Of a stretch of DNA of 64,000 nucleotides, positions 32,277 to 43,141 are shown piece by piece. The first letter of the stretch is position 1. Every line of letters begins with the position of its first letter. The stretch is from Theobroma cacao (Eukaryota; Streptophyta; Magnoliopsida; Malvales; Malvaceae). Below the pieces are notes generated by a model, which saw nothing but the letters and a program-made list of their open reading frames with translations, was not told where the DNA came from and did not search any database. The stretch is taken from assembly GCF_000208745.1 (NCBI RefSeq), contig NC_030854.1:19764481-19828480 (forward strand). The letters run 5' to 3'. A program made the position numbers and the translations under genes.

Positions 32277-33410
32277 ATGTATGTTGTATTTCTTGAGAAT
32301 CTTGAAATGGATTGTGAAACATGCCTTGTAGCAAAAGTTGAAAATGATGGATGGCTATGGCATAAGAGACTTGGACATGTGAGCATGCATACCATGTCAA
32401 AGTTAATTAAAAAAAATCTGGTTATAGGATTGCCTAAGCTTAAACTTGAGGATGATCATATTTGTGATGCATGTCAATTAGGTAAACAAACTAGAACATC
32501 TTTTAAAACCAAGAAAGTTGTCTCCACATCTAGACCTCTTGAATTACTGCACATTTATCTATTTGGTCCAATAAGTACAACTAGTCTAGGAGAAAAATCT
32601 TATGGCTTTGTAATAGTTGATGACTACTCTAGGTACACTTGGGTCTATTTTCTTGCTCATAAGTATGATGCTTTACCAGCATTCATAAGTCATTGTAGGA
32701 AGGTTGAAAATGAAAAAAGACTAGCTATAGTTAGTATTAGGTGTGATCATGAAGGTGAGTTTAAAGGAGATGAATTTGAGAATTTTTGTAATGAAAAGGG
32801 GTTGGATCATAATTTTTCTGCACCTAGAACACCCCAGCAAAATGGAGTTATGGAAAGGAAAAACTGAACCTTGAAAAAAATGGCTCGAACTATTCTATGT
32901 GAGAATAATCTACCTAAATACTTTTGGGCAGAAGCTATTAACACAACAGCTTATATCCTTAATAGAGTGTGTATAAGAGCCATGATATCAAAGACCCCAT
33001 ATGAGCTATACAAAGGTAGAAAACCAAATATCTCTCACCTTAGGAGCTTTGGTTGCAAATGCTTTGTGTTGAACAATAGAAAACAGCCTTTAGGAAAGTT
33101 TGATGCAAAGAGTGATGAAGCTATATTTCTAAGATATGCATTAAACTCAAAAGCCTATAGAGTCATCAACAAAAGATCTTTAACAGTTGAAGAATCCATC
33201 CATGTAGTTTTTGATAAATCCAATACCTTACAAAAGAAACTTTCTGATGATGAAAATGATAAGGATGTCCTTGAAAGACAATGGGAAGAAATGAGTTTGG
33301 ATGATAAGAAAAATAGTGAAGAAAATACCTTAGGAACAGAAACAGAACCTCCACCCTTAGAAACCTTGCAAAAGACTGAAAATCAACATCATGATCTTCT
33401 AAAGAGCTAA
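32277..33410 (+). pseudogene. Copia integrase of C1
   Basis: GAG-pre-integrase/zinc domain: WHKRLGHVSMHTMSKLI then CDACQLGKQTRTSF (HHCC, about 32350-32510). Core: ELLHIYLFGPISTTS, where the first catalytic Asp is Tyr (codon 32556-32558), then FVIVDDYSRYTWVYFL, IRCDHEGEF (second Asp) and PQQNGVMERKN (third acidic residue). A TGA at 32866-32868 interrupts after ERKN. The C-terminal part continues at 32871-33410 (YFWAEAINTTAYILNRV, TPYELYKGRKPNISHLRSFG). It is inactive because of the Tyr and the stop. Confidence 0.9.
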
Positions 33411-35039
33411 AGGTATATCAAGGATCATCCACAAGAGCAAATCATAGGTGACATTTCTCATGGAGTTAAAACTAGAAGAGCAACTAGAGAGACATGTGAG
33501 TTTTCAACATTTATCTCTCAAATTAAGCCTAAGAAATTTGAGGAGGCAGAGAAGGAGGAAAGCTAGATAATGGCCATGAAAGAGAAACTTGATCAATTCA
33601 AAAGAAACCATGTATGGTAATTAGTTTCTAGACCTTTAAACCACCCTATTGTTGGCACAAATGGGTGTTTAGGAATAAGGTAGATGAGTAAGGGAATGTA
33701 GTTAGAAATAAAGCTAGGTTGGTAGCACAAGGATATAACTAAGAGGAAGGAATAGACTATGATGAAACCTTTACACCAGTTTCTAGGATAGAAGCTATAA
33801 GGTTACTACTTGCATTTGCTTGCTTTATGAACTTTAAGTTATTCCAAATGGATGTAAATAGTGCATTCTTAAATGGTTTCATCCAAGAAAAAGTTTATGT
33901 TGAGCAACCCTCTGGTTTTGAGGACTTTGAAAAATCATATCATGTTTTCAAACTTCATAAAGCCTTGTATGGATTGAAACAAGCTCCTAAAGCTTGGTAT
34001 GAGAGGCTTTCAAATATTTCTGGTTGAAAAAGGTTTTGTTAGAGGTAGTATTAATACAACATTGTTTATCAAAAGATACTTAAATGATTTAATTGTTGTT
34101 CAAATTTATGTGGATAACATTGTGGTTGGTGCAAATAATGTGGCTTTATGCAAGAACTTTTCTAAAGAGATTTAAGGGGAATTTGAGTGAGCATGATGGG
34201 TGAGCTAAAGTACTTTCTTGGCCTTCAAACAAATAAAGTGAAAAAGGAATCTTCATCAACCAAGAAAGATACATTCAAGACATGTTCAAAAGATTTGATA
34301 TGTTGAAGCTGAAATCAATCTACACACCAATGAGTTCATCGACCAGACTTGATGTAGATGAAAACGAAAAAGATGTTGATTGAAAGCTCTATAGAGGTAT
34401 GATTGGATCACTACTCTATTTAACAGCCAGCAAGCCTGACATACAATTCTCTGTATGCTTGTGTGCTCATTTCAATCTCATCCCAAGGAATCACACCTGA
34501 CTGCTGTTAAAAGAATTTTTAGATACCTCTTAGATACAAAAACATTTGGCATATAGTATCCTAGGGAATCATCCTTTAGTCTAATAGGATATTCAGATGC
34601 AAATTTTGTTGGAAACAAAATAGATAGAAAGAGCACAAGCGGAACCTGCTAGTTTCTAGGTAGTATGCTTGTGTCATGGTCAAGCAAAAAGCAGAATTCA
34701 GTTGCTCTCTCTACAGCTGAAGCATAATATGTATCTCTAGGCAGCTGTTGTGCTCAAATCTTTTGCATCAAACAATAACTAAAAGACTATGGAATATCAA
34801 TGCATAACAGACCAATATATTGTGACAATACAAGTACAATCAACATTTCAAAAAATTCTGTGCAGCATTCTAGAACTAAGCATATTGAGATTAGGCACCA
34901 CTTTGTTAGAGATCACATAGTGAAAGGTGACATTAAAATTGAGTTTGTAAATACTTTACATCAATTAGCTGACATGTTCACAAAACCCTTAAATGAGGAT
35001 AGATTTTGTGAGATTAAAAGAAATTTAAAGGATGATTAA
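33411..35039 (+). pseudogene. Copia reverse transcriptase and RNase H of C1
   Basis: RT homology starts near 33560 and includes an open stretch at 33827-34027: FKLFQMDVNSAFLNGFIQEK and ALYGLKQAPKAWYERL. The catalytic YVDD has become YVDN (Asn codon 34116-34118). RNase H follows: SVALSTAEA near 34700, and the end at 34800-35039 (IYCDNTSTINISKNSVQHSR, HQLADMFTKPLNEDRFCEI). Several stops and frameshifts are present. The corresponding region in C2 (56223-57932) keeps YVDD. Confidence 0.9.
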
Positions 35040-35554
35040 TATGCAGGAGCTGTAGAAATTTTTTTTTGTGTTTACACATAAAACAAAAGGCACTTAGTCG
35101 ATTAAGAGAATCTTAATCAACTAAGAGTGTTGTGTCAGTTTAAATAATAAGACTTAGTGAGTTAGAGAAGAATGAATAAAATAGTAAACAAGAATAGTAT
35201 ACTGAGTGAAGGAAATGGGCACAAAATACCTTCCAGCTGAAAAATAAAAATGAGAGGCAATTTTCAAATTTTGAAGAGGAGAAAAACTGACAATATTTAA
35301 GGGGGAGACAGACGACTTTTTTTGAGAGAATTAAACTGCCCTTAACTCCTCCTCTCTACACTTTCTCTCATTTGAAACTGACCCATCTGAAACTGAAACT
35401 CCTCCCTCTTAAACTCTCGAAACCCTGAATCAAAAATTTCTCAAACCAAAGGGCAAAATCAACTCAATCCAAAGAGATTCTGGAGAAGAAAAAGGGTATA
35501 CGTCCATTAAAAGAGAGTCTACAAACAGATATACAGAAGAAGAAGAAGAAGATA
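35040..35554 (+). other. Spacer between pol and third ORF of C1
   Basis: About 515 bp without coding sequence. It holds 'cttagtcgattaagagaatc' and 'ttaatcaactaagag' (35093-35126), an internal version of the LTR palindrome, a purine tract 'aagggggagacagacgac' at about 35299, and pyrimidine-rich leader-like sequence before the third ORF. C2 has the same arrangement at 55833-56222. Confidence 0.7.
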
Positions 35555-37323
35555 ATGTCCACTGTTAAGATTGGAAAAACTGGAAAATTGCAGACAGAGA
35601 AAGAATACAAAACTGAGAAAAAGAAAGAGAAAGAAAAATCACTCAAGAATGGTAAAACTTCATCCTCAAAATTTAGAAATAAATTTCATGAGGATAGATT
35701 CAAAAAGATCGAAAATGTCCCTATTACTTATGGTAAAACTATTGATTGGAGTAGTTTTGAGGAGTCTCCTGAATTTCAAGTGGTTCTGTCAGATTATTTT
35801 GAAGAGATGAAACTGAAGAAATTTAGTACCTTTAAGAACCGATCCTATAGTTCTAGTCTAGTTAAAGAATTTTATGCTAGCATTGCTTTAGATGAAGATG
35901 AACTGGAGGACTTGGAGGACTTCAGTAATGAAGGTTTAAATGTCTTTGTGAATGGGAAAAAATTTGTTATGACAGCAGCAGACTTGGGAAGTCTGCTCAA
36001 AATTAAATATGAAGAAGGAGATTTGAAATGCCTGAGAACTATGACCCATCATCTCTATGGGAGATTATAACTGGAAGGAAAGAAAAATACTCTTCTAAAA
36101 GTAATATTGGTCTCATTACAAGGCCCCAAATTAGAATTTTGCATTACTTTATTGCTGCAAACATTCATGGCAGAAGTGGCAGTTTTAGCTACATTAGCCT
36201 TCAGAATTTATGGCTAATGGAGCATGCCTTTAGCGGCACTCCACTCAATCTAGGTAGATTTATGATCGAAAGGATGAGAGGAGCTTATCGAGTAGACAAA
36301 ATAAATTTACCTTATGGAAATGTCATTACATCTTTGGTACAAAAAAAGGGAATTTGGAGCTCTAGGTATGAAGTACACAAAGTAAAGAGTAGGGACCAAG
36401 CTATTTACCTTGGGAGTTTGCCTAAAATGGGGTATAAGCTTGATGGAGAGAAATATGTTAAAACCCCAAAGGCCACTTCTAGAAAAGAGTCTTCCCTCCT
36501 CTCTAAACTAGAAATAGCTCCTCACAGTTCTCTAATGAAATGCTTTTTAACCTGCTCATGAGGATTAATGGAAAGCTGACTGACCAAGGAATAAGGATGT
36601 TGAAAATAAATTGGCAAAGCTTGAAAATGTGCTAAAGGAAAAAGGAAAAATGCCTTTTGAATCTGCAACTGTAGATACCTTTGCAACTCCAAGTCTTGCA
36701 AAAGGACAAGGTGCTAAAGGTTCTGCTTTCTAGTCCAAGGGTCATGAACCTAAAGTAGATCAACCAAGGAAAACCCCCTCACCTGAACCACAAAAGGAAG
36801 ATGAATCAAAACAAGGAGTTGAGGTGCTTGGCTCACTGGATAAAAATCCTCCATTTCCTCTAAAACCTCAAAAAGAGCAGCTTCTCTTCCAAATACTGAG
36901 GAAGTATCAATTATGGATGTCTTCCATCAATTGGTCAGGGAAGAGCAGGCAGAAAAGGAAGCAACTGAAGCATAAGCACACAAGTTTGCATTCACTAAAC
37001 TAGCTCCTATAGTAGAAGAACAATCGGATAAAGGAATAGAAAAAGTTACTATAGCTCCATAGGCTAAATCAAAACCACCTAGCAAAGGAAAGAAAACAAT
37101 GGCCACTAAGACCAAGTTCCTCAAAAGAAGAAAATCCTCTAGAATAGCTGAAAAGGCTAAGCCATTTGTCATCCCTTCTCCACAAGACCCCTTGGAAATT
37201 TCTGACAAATCATCACTTGAACCGTCACGATAAAAATCACCACCAAAACCCTCACTTGAACCCCTAAATGTTTTCTATGGCAATGATGAGTCTACCCCTT
37301 CACCTTCTTTAGACGATGATTGA
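35555..37323 (+). pseudogene. Third ORF of C1 (putative plant transposon/env-like protein)
   Basis: Begins MSTVKIGKTGKLQTEKEYKT. A Lys-rich start is followed by a globular domain (NKFHEDRFKKIENVPITYGK, DWSSFEESPEFQVVLSDYFE, then after a frameshift near 36020 PENYDPSSLWEIITGRKEKY and NLWLMEHAFSGTPLNLGRFM). The '..GTPLNLGRFMIERM' block resembles the 'putative plant transposon protein' domain of plant retroelement third ORFs. A long Ser/Pro/Lys/Glu-rich tail follows to about 37323. At least two frameshifts and internal stops (for example after 36561 and near 36733) are present. The role of such ORFs is not settled; env-like function has been proposed for SIRE elements. A collinear copy is in C2. 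Confidence 0.8.
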
Positions 37324-38002
37324 GCATCCTTAGGATTTGATGGTGACAAAAAGGGGGAGAATATAGCAGAAAATATAGGGGAGATCTAGGGGTAATTTAA
37401 GAATATTGACTACTATTTTTATTTTCCTGCTAGTTTTGCTTTGACAATTGAACAATTAAATTTGACCTTGCTAATAGATGTTTTTGAATGATGATAGATA
37501 TTGCTGTTTATGTTTTTGGATGATTGACAAGTTGATGGTTGAATATTTAAATCTGTTATTAAAGTTTCTACTGCTGCTTTGGTGCTGATATTGGGTTGTC
37601 CTGCTGATGTTTGATCTTTAATATGATAATGTGAATGGAAAATGGCTGTGGATGTATATGGATACAAATTACACTATATTTGTTGAATAATTAAGGGCAT
37701 AAATACAATTTGATATACACTGTTGATAGACACTGCTTAAATATTAATGATAATCTGTCAACAGTCACCTATTGTCAATTGCTCTATATTTCTGCATATA
37801 TATATTCTGAATGTATAATGTCATTTTCTATATGACAAGAATTAAAAAAAAATTGCTAGAATGAATAAGTAAAATAAGCACACACTAAGGGGGAGCACAC
37901 ACTTAGGGGGAGAAATCCTCATATTGTGCAGAATTGAAAAAGAATAAAAGAACACTATGTTGTTAATCAAGGAATGTTTTGTCATCATAAAAAAGGGGAG
38001 AT
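37324..38002 (+). other. C1 3' untranslated region with several purine tracts and the PPT
   Basis: Non-coding. Contains the polypurine tract AAAAAAGGGGAGA ending next to the 3' LTR start at 38003 and at least three other purine-rich tracts: 'aaaaagggggaga' near 37348, 'ctaagggggag' near 37886 and 'cttagggggagaaa' near 37901. The bulk is AT-rich with dispersed repeats of 'ctgctgatatt' type. C2 keeps the same tracts on the other strand (53264-53400 and near 53913). Confidence 0.75.
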
Positions 38003-39167
38003 TGTTGTCTCCTTTAGTATTTGATGACAATAAAACATCCCCATTCATTTGTGTCTAATAATTCTACTTGAGTGTGCAGGACAAAATTTGCATGCCAATG
38101 GTAAATAAATAATTCCATGGGACATATCAAAAAGTATATGAATAAGAAGCCACAACTAATCAACAATACAGAAGTTCCCTAGTTGAATAATGAAGGATTA
38201 GTCAGCTAAAGTTTGAATTAGAAGTTGGTGAGCTCAAGAGTATTGAGAAACAGAAAGACTTAGTCAACTAAGAAGTGGGTTAGTTGACTAAGAAGTTACT
38301 GCAAAAAATCTGGACTTCAAGACAGAGCTGACTTAGTTGACCAAGAAGTAAGTTAGTCGACTAAGTGCTCACTGTCAAAAACTGGAAACAAAAAACAAAG
38401 ACAACTTTGTCAACTAAGACATAAGTTAGTCGACTAAGAGCATTATGTTAGAAAATTTGAATTGTCAACTAGAAGACAGATTAATGGCCAGAACTGCAAC
38501 AAAACTATTTCCAAAGGTAAAAAACTGTCTAACTCACTTCAGAACTGATTTTTCAAGTATAAAAGGGACTTCCAACTAGTAGAAATGTAATTAAGGCTTT
38601 CAAGTCCAAAAGAGCTCAAAAACCAACAAATACACTCTGCTCATTTACTGCACTCAACTCCTATCTTTGTAATTGTGATATTCAGTTCTCTTTATATCAC
38701 TTAGATCAACCTTGTGATCATAGGTACACTCTTATCACTTCTTTCCTTGTATTCTTAGAGTGAGCGGGTCATTCTAAAGGATTGATTCAAGCTAGGAATT
38801 GCTTGATTGAGCATAGGTTCTAACTTAGCCTTGAAAAGTTAGGTGTTGAGTTTTAGTTGATCTCGGTAAAAACTATTGTGAAAGGTTTTGGCTAAGCCTA
38901 GTAAAAGCCATTGTAAAAGCTTGGTGAAAACTTGTGAATTTCACCGTTCTTAGTAGATTGATTAAAAAATCCTTGGTTGAACAATCAAGGTAGTGAATGT
39001 AGGTCTTAGACCAAACCACTCTAAATTATATTGTGTTGTCTACTTTGTTTTTACTCTTATTTTCATTCCTTCCTTTCAGTTGCATTTGTTTCCACTTAGA
39101 GCCAATTTTTGAAAGAGTCAAATAGTGCTATTCACCCCCTCTCTAGCACAGTTACTTGGGATCGTCA
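38003..39167 (+). mobile_element. 3' LTR of Copia C1
   Basis: 1165 bp, starting TGTTGTCTCC after the polypurine tract and ending GGGATCGTCA before the TTTTC duplication. It has one more palindrome-bearing unit than the 5' LTR. TATAAAAG is at 38558-38565. Confidence 0.92.
38256..38450. repeat. TTAGTCGACTAA cluster, C1 3' LTR
   Basis: Six or so copies: 'cttagtcaactaagaag', 'gttagttgactaag', 'cttagttgaccaagaag', 'gttagtcgactaagtg', 'ctttgtcaactaagac' and 'gttagtcgactaagag'. They are organised as pairs, with pairs repeating at about 73 bp and 70 bp. Confidence 0.82.
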
Positions 39168-39172
39168 TTTTC

Positions 39173-39290
39173 TGTGAGAACGATACTCTATTTTTTATTA
39201 TATTACTTGTTAATGATACATGCACTAGCGTGGTAAATTTGACCACAAGTTTTTAGAGACGTTGTCGGGGAATTTGTTTCAAAATTTTTG
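39173..39290 (+). mobile_element. Athila-like LTR end and primer-binding region
   Basis: Continuation of the LTR interrupted at 29403 ('tgtgagaacgatactc'), ending near 39251 in 'gaccaca'. It is followed by 'ttagagacgttgtcggggaa' (39257-39276), a degenerate form of the 'tggcgccgttgccgggga' sequence that follows the LTR in Athila-type elements. Confidence 0.75.
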
Positions 39291-39368
39291 CTAATATTAA
39301 TACCAAGCAATCTCAGTGTTAATTCAAACTTTCTTTTTCTTTATATTCAGGTACTTTTACTTGTTGTA

Positions 39369-40460
39369 TGCGAAGACTCAAAAATTTGGAAATTATTCCT
39401 TTTGACCTAGAAATCAAAAAGACCTTCAAAGACTCCAAAGGGAGAATTTACAAGCTTCAACTCAACTCCACACAATGTGGATCTAGAAGAGAGCAAGTCT
39501 TTGTGAGAGTATGTTGTACCTCTCATACATGGCCTTCATTTTAGCATTCTTCGACCTGCCATCTAAGCCAATAACTTTGAGATTAAGCTAGCAATCATTC
39601 AGATGATTTCACACTTTAGTTTAGTTTGAGTGATTGTTGAATGATGATCTTAATGCACATATTGTGAATTTCCTAGAGATTTGCGATACATTTAAGAGCA
39701 ATGACATTTTTCTTGATGCCATTAGATTGAGACTCTTCTTGTTTTCATTGGAAGACAAGGCAAAGAGTTGGGTGAATTCATTTCTGACTAGTTTCATTAG
39801 TACTTAAGATGATTTGGTTAAGAAATTCTTGGCTAAGTTTTTTCCACCAGCTAAGAAAACAAAGATGCATAATTATATCACCTCTTTTATGCAATTTGAT
39901 TCAAAATCATTGTATGAGGCATAAGGGAGGTATAGGGATTTACTTAGAAGATGTCCTTACCATGGGTTACCTAAATGGTTGCAAGACCAATTACAACCAC
40001 CATTGATGCTACAACAAAAAGGACATTAATGGGTAAATCTTTTGATGAGGCTTATGACTTGTTAGAAGAGATGGCTTCCAACAATTGCCAAAGGCCATCT
40101 GAGAGCTTGGGTCCAAGAAAAATTGTTGGTATTCATGAGCTTGATGAAATTAATTCCTTGACTACACAAATGGCTACTTTCACTAAGAAATTTGATACAT
40201 TGGATGTCCATGTTAATCAGAGTCCTTTTACGATATATGAGTTATGTGGAGATAGGCATTCCAATCATCAATGTCCTATTAATGTTGAATCTATACAATA
40301 TTTTGGAAACTTTAATAGATAGCAGAATAGTTTGTATTCTAACAACTATAATCCTAGTTGGAGGAATCATCCTAATTTTTCTTAGAGTATCTGTTGGCTT
40401 AGTTATGTGGTTGAAAATTTTGATGAACAAACTCAAGGAGAGAAATCTCAATTAAACCCA
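39369..40460 (+). pseudogene. Athila-type gag
   Basis: Frame changes and stops throughout, but characteristic pieces are readable: LFLFSLEDKAKSWVNSF near 39731, DDLVKKFLAKFFPPAKKTKM near 39808-39870, YRDLLRRCPYHGLPKWLQDQ near 39931-39990, and GKSFDEAYDLLEEMASNNCQ at about 40033. The last two blocks are typical of Athila gag. The C-terminal coiled part is at 40125-40260. It is directly downstream of the Athila-like LTR end and in the same orientation. Confidence 0.85.
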
Positions 40461-40679
40461 TCACAATGACCACCATTTTTGCCTCAATGTTTTAGAAGCA
40501 AAAGCTTAACAAGAAATTTCAAAGATTTCTTTAAGTATTTAAAAAGCTTCATATTAATATTTCTTTTGTTGAAGCTTTGGAAAATATTCCAAGCTATGTG
40601 AAGTTCTTGAAAGATATTTTGACCAAAAGAGGAAATTGGGTGAATTTGAGACTGTTGCACTTATTGAAGATGCAGTGTC

Positions 40680-43141
40680 ATAATTTAGAATAAGATTCCA
40701 CCAAAGCTTTAAGATCCAGGCAGTTTTACCATTCCATGCATTATTGGTACATTGTGTTTTGTAAAAGCTTTATGTGACTTGGGTGCAAGTATAAATTTGA
40801 TGTCATTGTCCATTTATCGGTAACTTGGTTCGGGAAATGTGAAGCTTACTTTTGTGACTTTACAACTTGTTGATTGTACCTTCATTTGCCTAAGAGGTAT
40901 TATGGAAGATGTTTTGGTAAACGTTGGTAAGTTTATTTTCCTAGTAGATTTTACTATACATGACATAGAGGAAGATCGTGAAATACTGATAATTTTTGGG
41001 AGACCATTCATAACTGCTAGTAGAGCTCTAATTGATGTTGAAAAAGGTGAACTTACTTTAAGGGTTCAAGACCAAGGTAACTTTTAATATTTTTAGTGTT
41101 TAAAAATTCCAAAAGATTTTGATAAGTGTTTTGTAGTTAATGTGGTGAATAACATCACTAATGAGGTATTTATGGAAAACTATTCTAATGATCCACTTAA
41201 GGCTTCTTTAATTTCTACTTGTGAAAGTGATGATGATAGAATTCTTGAATGTGCAAAATGATTGGATGCCCCATCACGCCTCATTAAAGCCTTAATTTGA
41301 GTCTTTGAAGTTACTAGCTTCTTCATCATCACCATCCAAGCTTTTCATTAAAGTCCCACCCATACGTGAGCTTAAGCCATTGCCTAGCCATCTAAGGTAT
41401 GCTTTTCTGGGAAACTCATTTACTTTACCAGTAATTATTTCTTCTTCTTTTACTAATGTGCAAGAAGACAAGCCCCTTTCGTGTGCTAAAAGAGTATAAA
41501 GGCCTTAGGGTGGACCATTGCAAACATCACAAGAATTAGTCCATCTATTTGCATGCATAAGATCATTCTTGAGGGCAACCACAAAGCAACCAGTAAGCAT
41601 CAACATCAGTTGAATCCAATCATGAAAGAAATGGTTTAGAAGGAGATTATCAAATGGTTAGATGCTGATATTATATATCCTATTTCAGATAGCACATGGG
41701 TAAGTTCAACCTAATGTGTGCCAAAGAAACGAGGTATGACTATAGTTTTCAATGCCAGCAATAAGCTCATTCTAATTAGAACTATGACTAGTTGAAGGGT
41801 TTATATGGACTATCGAAAGCTTAACAACGTTGCTCAAAAGGATCACTTTCCTCTTCCATTTATTGAATAGATGCTTGAATGACTCACCGATAAGGATTTT
41901 TACTGCTTTTTATATGGTTATTCAGGTTACAACCAACTTGCTATTGCACTTGAAGATCAAGAGAAAACCACCTTCACTTGTTCTTATGGAACTTTTTCTT
42001 TTCGAAGAATGCCATTTGGACTTTGTAATGCTTCAACTACTTGTTAAAGATGCATGATGGCTATTTTCATTGATATGGTTGAGCAATGTTTTGAGGTATT
42101 TATAGATGATTTTTTTTGTTTTTGGAGATTCTTTTGATGGTTGTTTACTTAATCTTGCTAGAGTGCTTAAGAGATGTGAAGAAACCAACTTGGTATGAAT
42201 TTGGGGAAGATGTCACTTCATGGTGCAAGAAGGTGTTGTTCTTAAACATAGAGTTTCTAGCAAAGCGTTAGAAGTAGATAAGGTAAAGATTGAGACAATT
42301 GACAAACTTTTAGCTCTAACATTAGGGAAAGGTATTCGAAGCTTTTCTTGGTCATGTTTGTTTTTATAGGCACTTCATCAAAGAATTTTCTAAAATCTCC
42401 AAGCCACTATGCAACCTTTTTAAGGACACACCTTTCCACTTTAATGATGCATGCCTTGAGGCATTTATGGAGCTAAAAAAAAGATTGATTTCTACACCTA
42501 TTATCACAATCCCGGATTGGAGTCTTTATGTGAACTTATGTGTGATGCAAGTGACTACGTGGTTGGTGTAATTCTAGGCCAAAGAAAAGAAAAGATACTC
42601 CATCTAATTTATTATACTAGCAGAACATTGACTAATGCCTAAATGAACTATATCGCTCTTGAGAAAGAGCTACTTGCTATAGTTTTTGCATTTGATAAAT
42701 TTCACTCCTATCTTGTTGGCACTAAAGTCACTATTTATACTAATCATTCTGCAATCAAATATTTGATTGAAAAGAAAAATGCCAAACCATGCTTGATAAG
42801 GTGGGTGTTTTTGCTTGAAGAATTTTACTTAGAAATTCAAGATAGAAAAGGTACAAAAAATCAAGTGGCAGACCATCTATCATGGTCGGATAATGGGACA
42901 CAAGTTGGTAATTCAACTATGCTCAATGAGAATTTCCAAATGAGTTGTTGTTTCATGTGAACAAGAAGAAATTCTTGCATGATGTCAATCATTATGTTTG
43001 AGATGAACCTTTCTTGTTATGCAATATGGTGATCAAATTCTTTGAAGGTGTGTTCCAAAGGATGAAATTAAGAATATACTTCACCATTGTCACTCTTCGA
43101 ATTATGAAGGACATTATAAAGGTCAAAGAACTATTGCAAAG
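40680..43141 (+). pseudogene. Athila-type protease, RT, RNase H and integrase start
   Basis: Protease: [19 protein letters not shown] near 40765-40821, then EEDREILIIFGRPFITASRA (about 40968-41028). RT with stops: VYMDYRKLNN near 41801, TFTCSYGTFSFRRMPFGLCN near 41971-42030, and FIDDF near 42099. RNase [19 protein letters not shown] and [17 protein letters not shown] (42643-42800), [11 protein letters not shown] near 42861. Integrase begins near 43020 (ADQILRRCVPKDE-like in a shifted frame; GQRTIAK near 43122). The element is cut at 43141 by an LTR start, so most of the integrase is absent. Confidence 0.85.

Larger units (their letters stand above)
29404..39167 (+). mobile_element. Copia element C1 (SIRE type), 9.76 kb, TSD TTTTC
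   Basis: Two LTRs (29404-30497 and 38003-39167), a PBS, gag, protease, integrase, RT, RNase H, a third ORF and a polypurine tract are all present in the standard Copia order. Flanks 29399-29403 and 39168-39172 are both TTTTC. The third ORF downstream of pol and the large size place it with SIRE-type elements. Stops, frameshifts and catalytic substitutions make it non-functional in all enzymatic domains. It inserted into the 3' end of an Athila-like LTR. Confidence 0.93.

Noticed and set aside
38256..38450. Regularly spaced palindromic repeats resembling a CRISPR array
   Set aside because: Repeats are only about 12 bp, spacers are themselves repeated, and the cluster is within a plant retrotransposon LTR with no cas-like gene.
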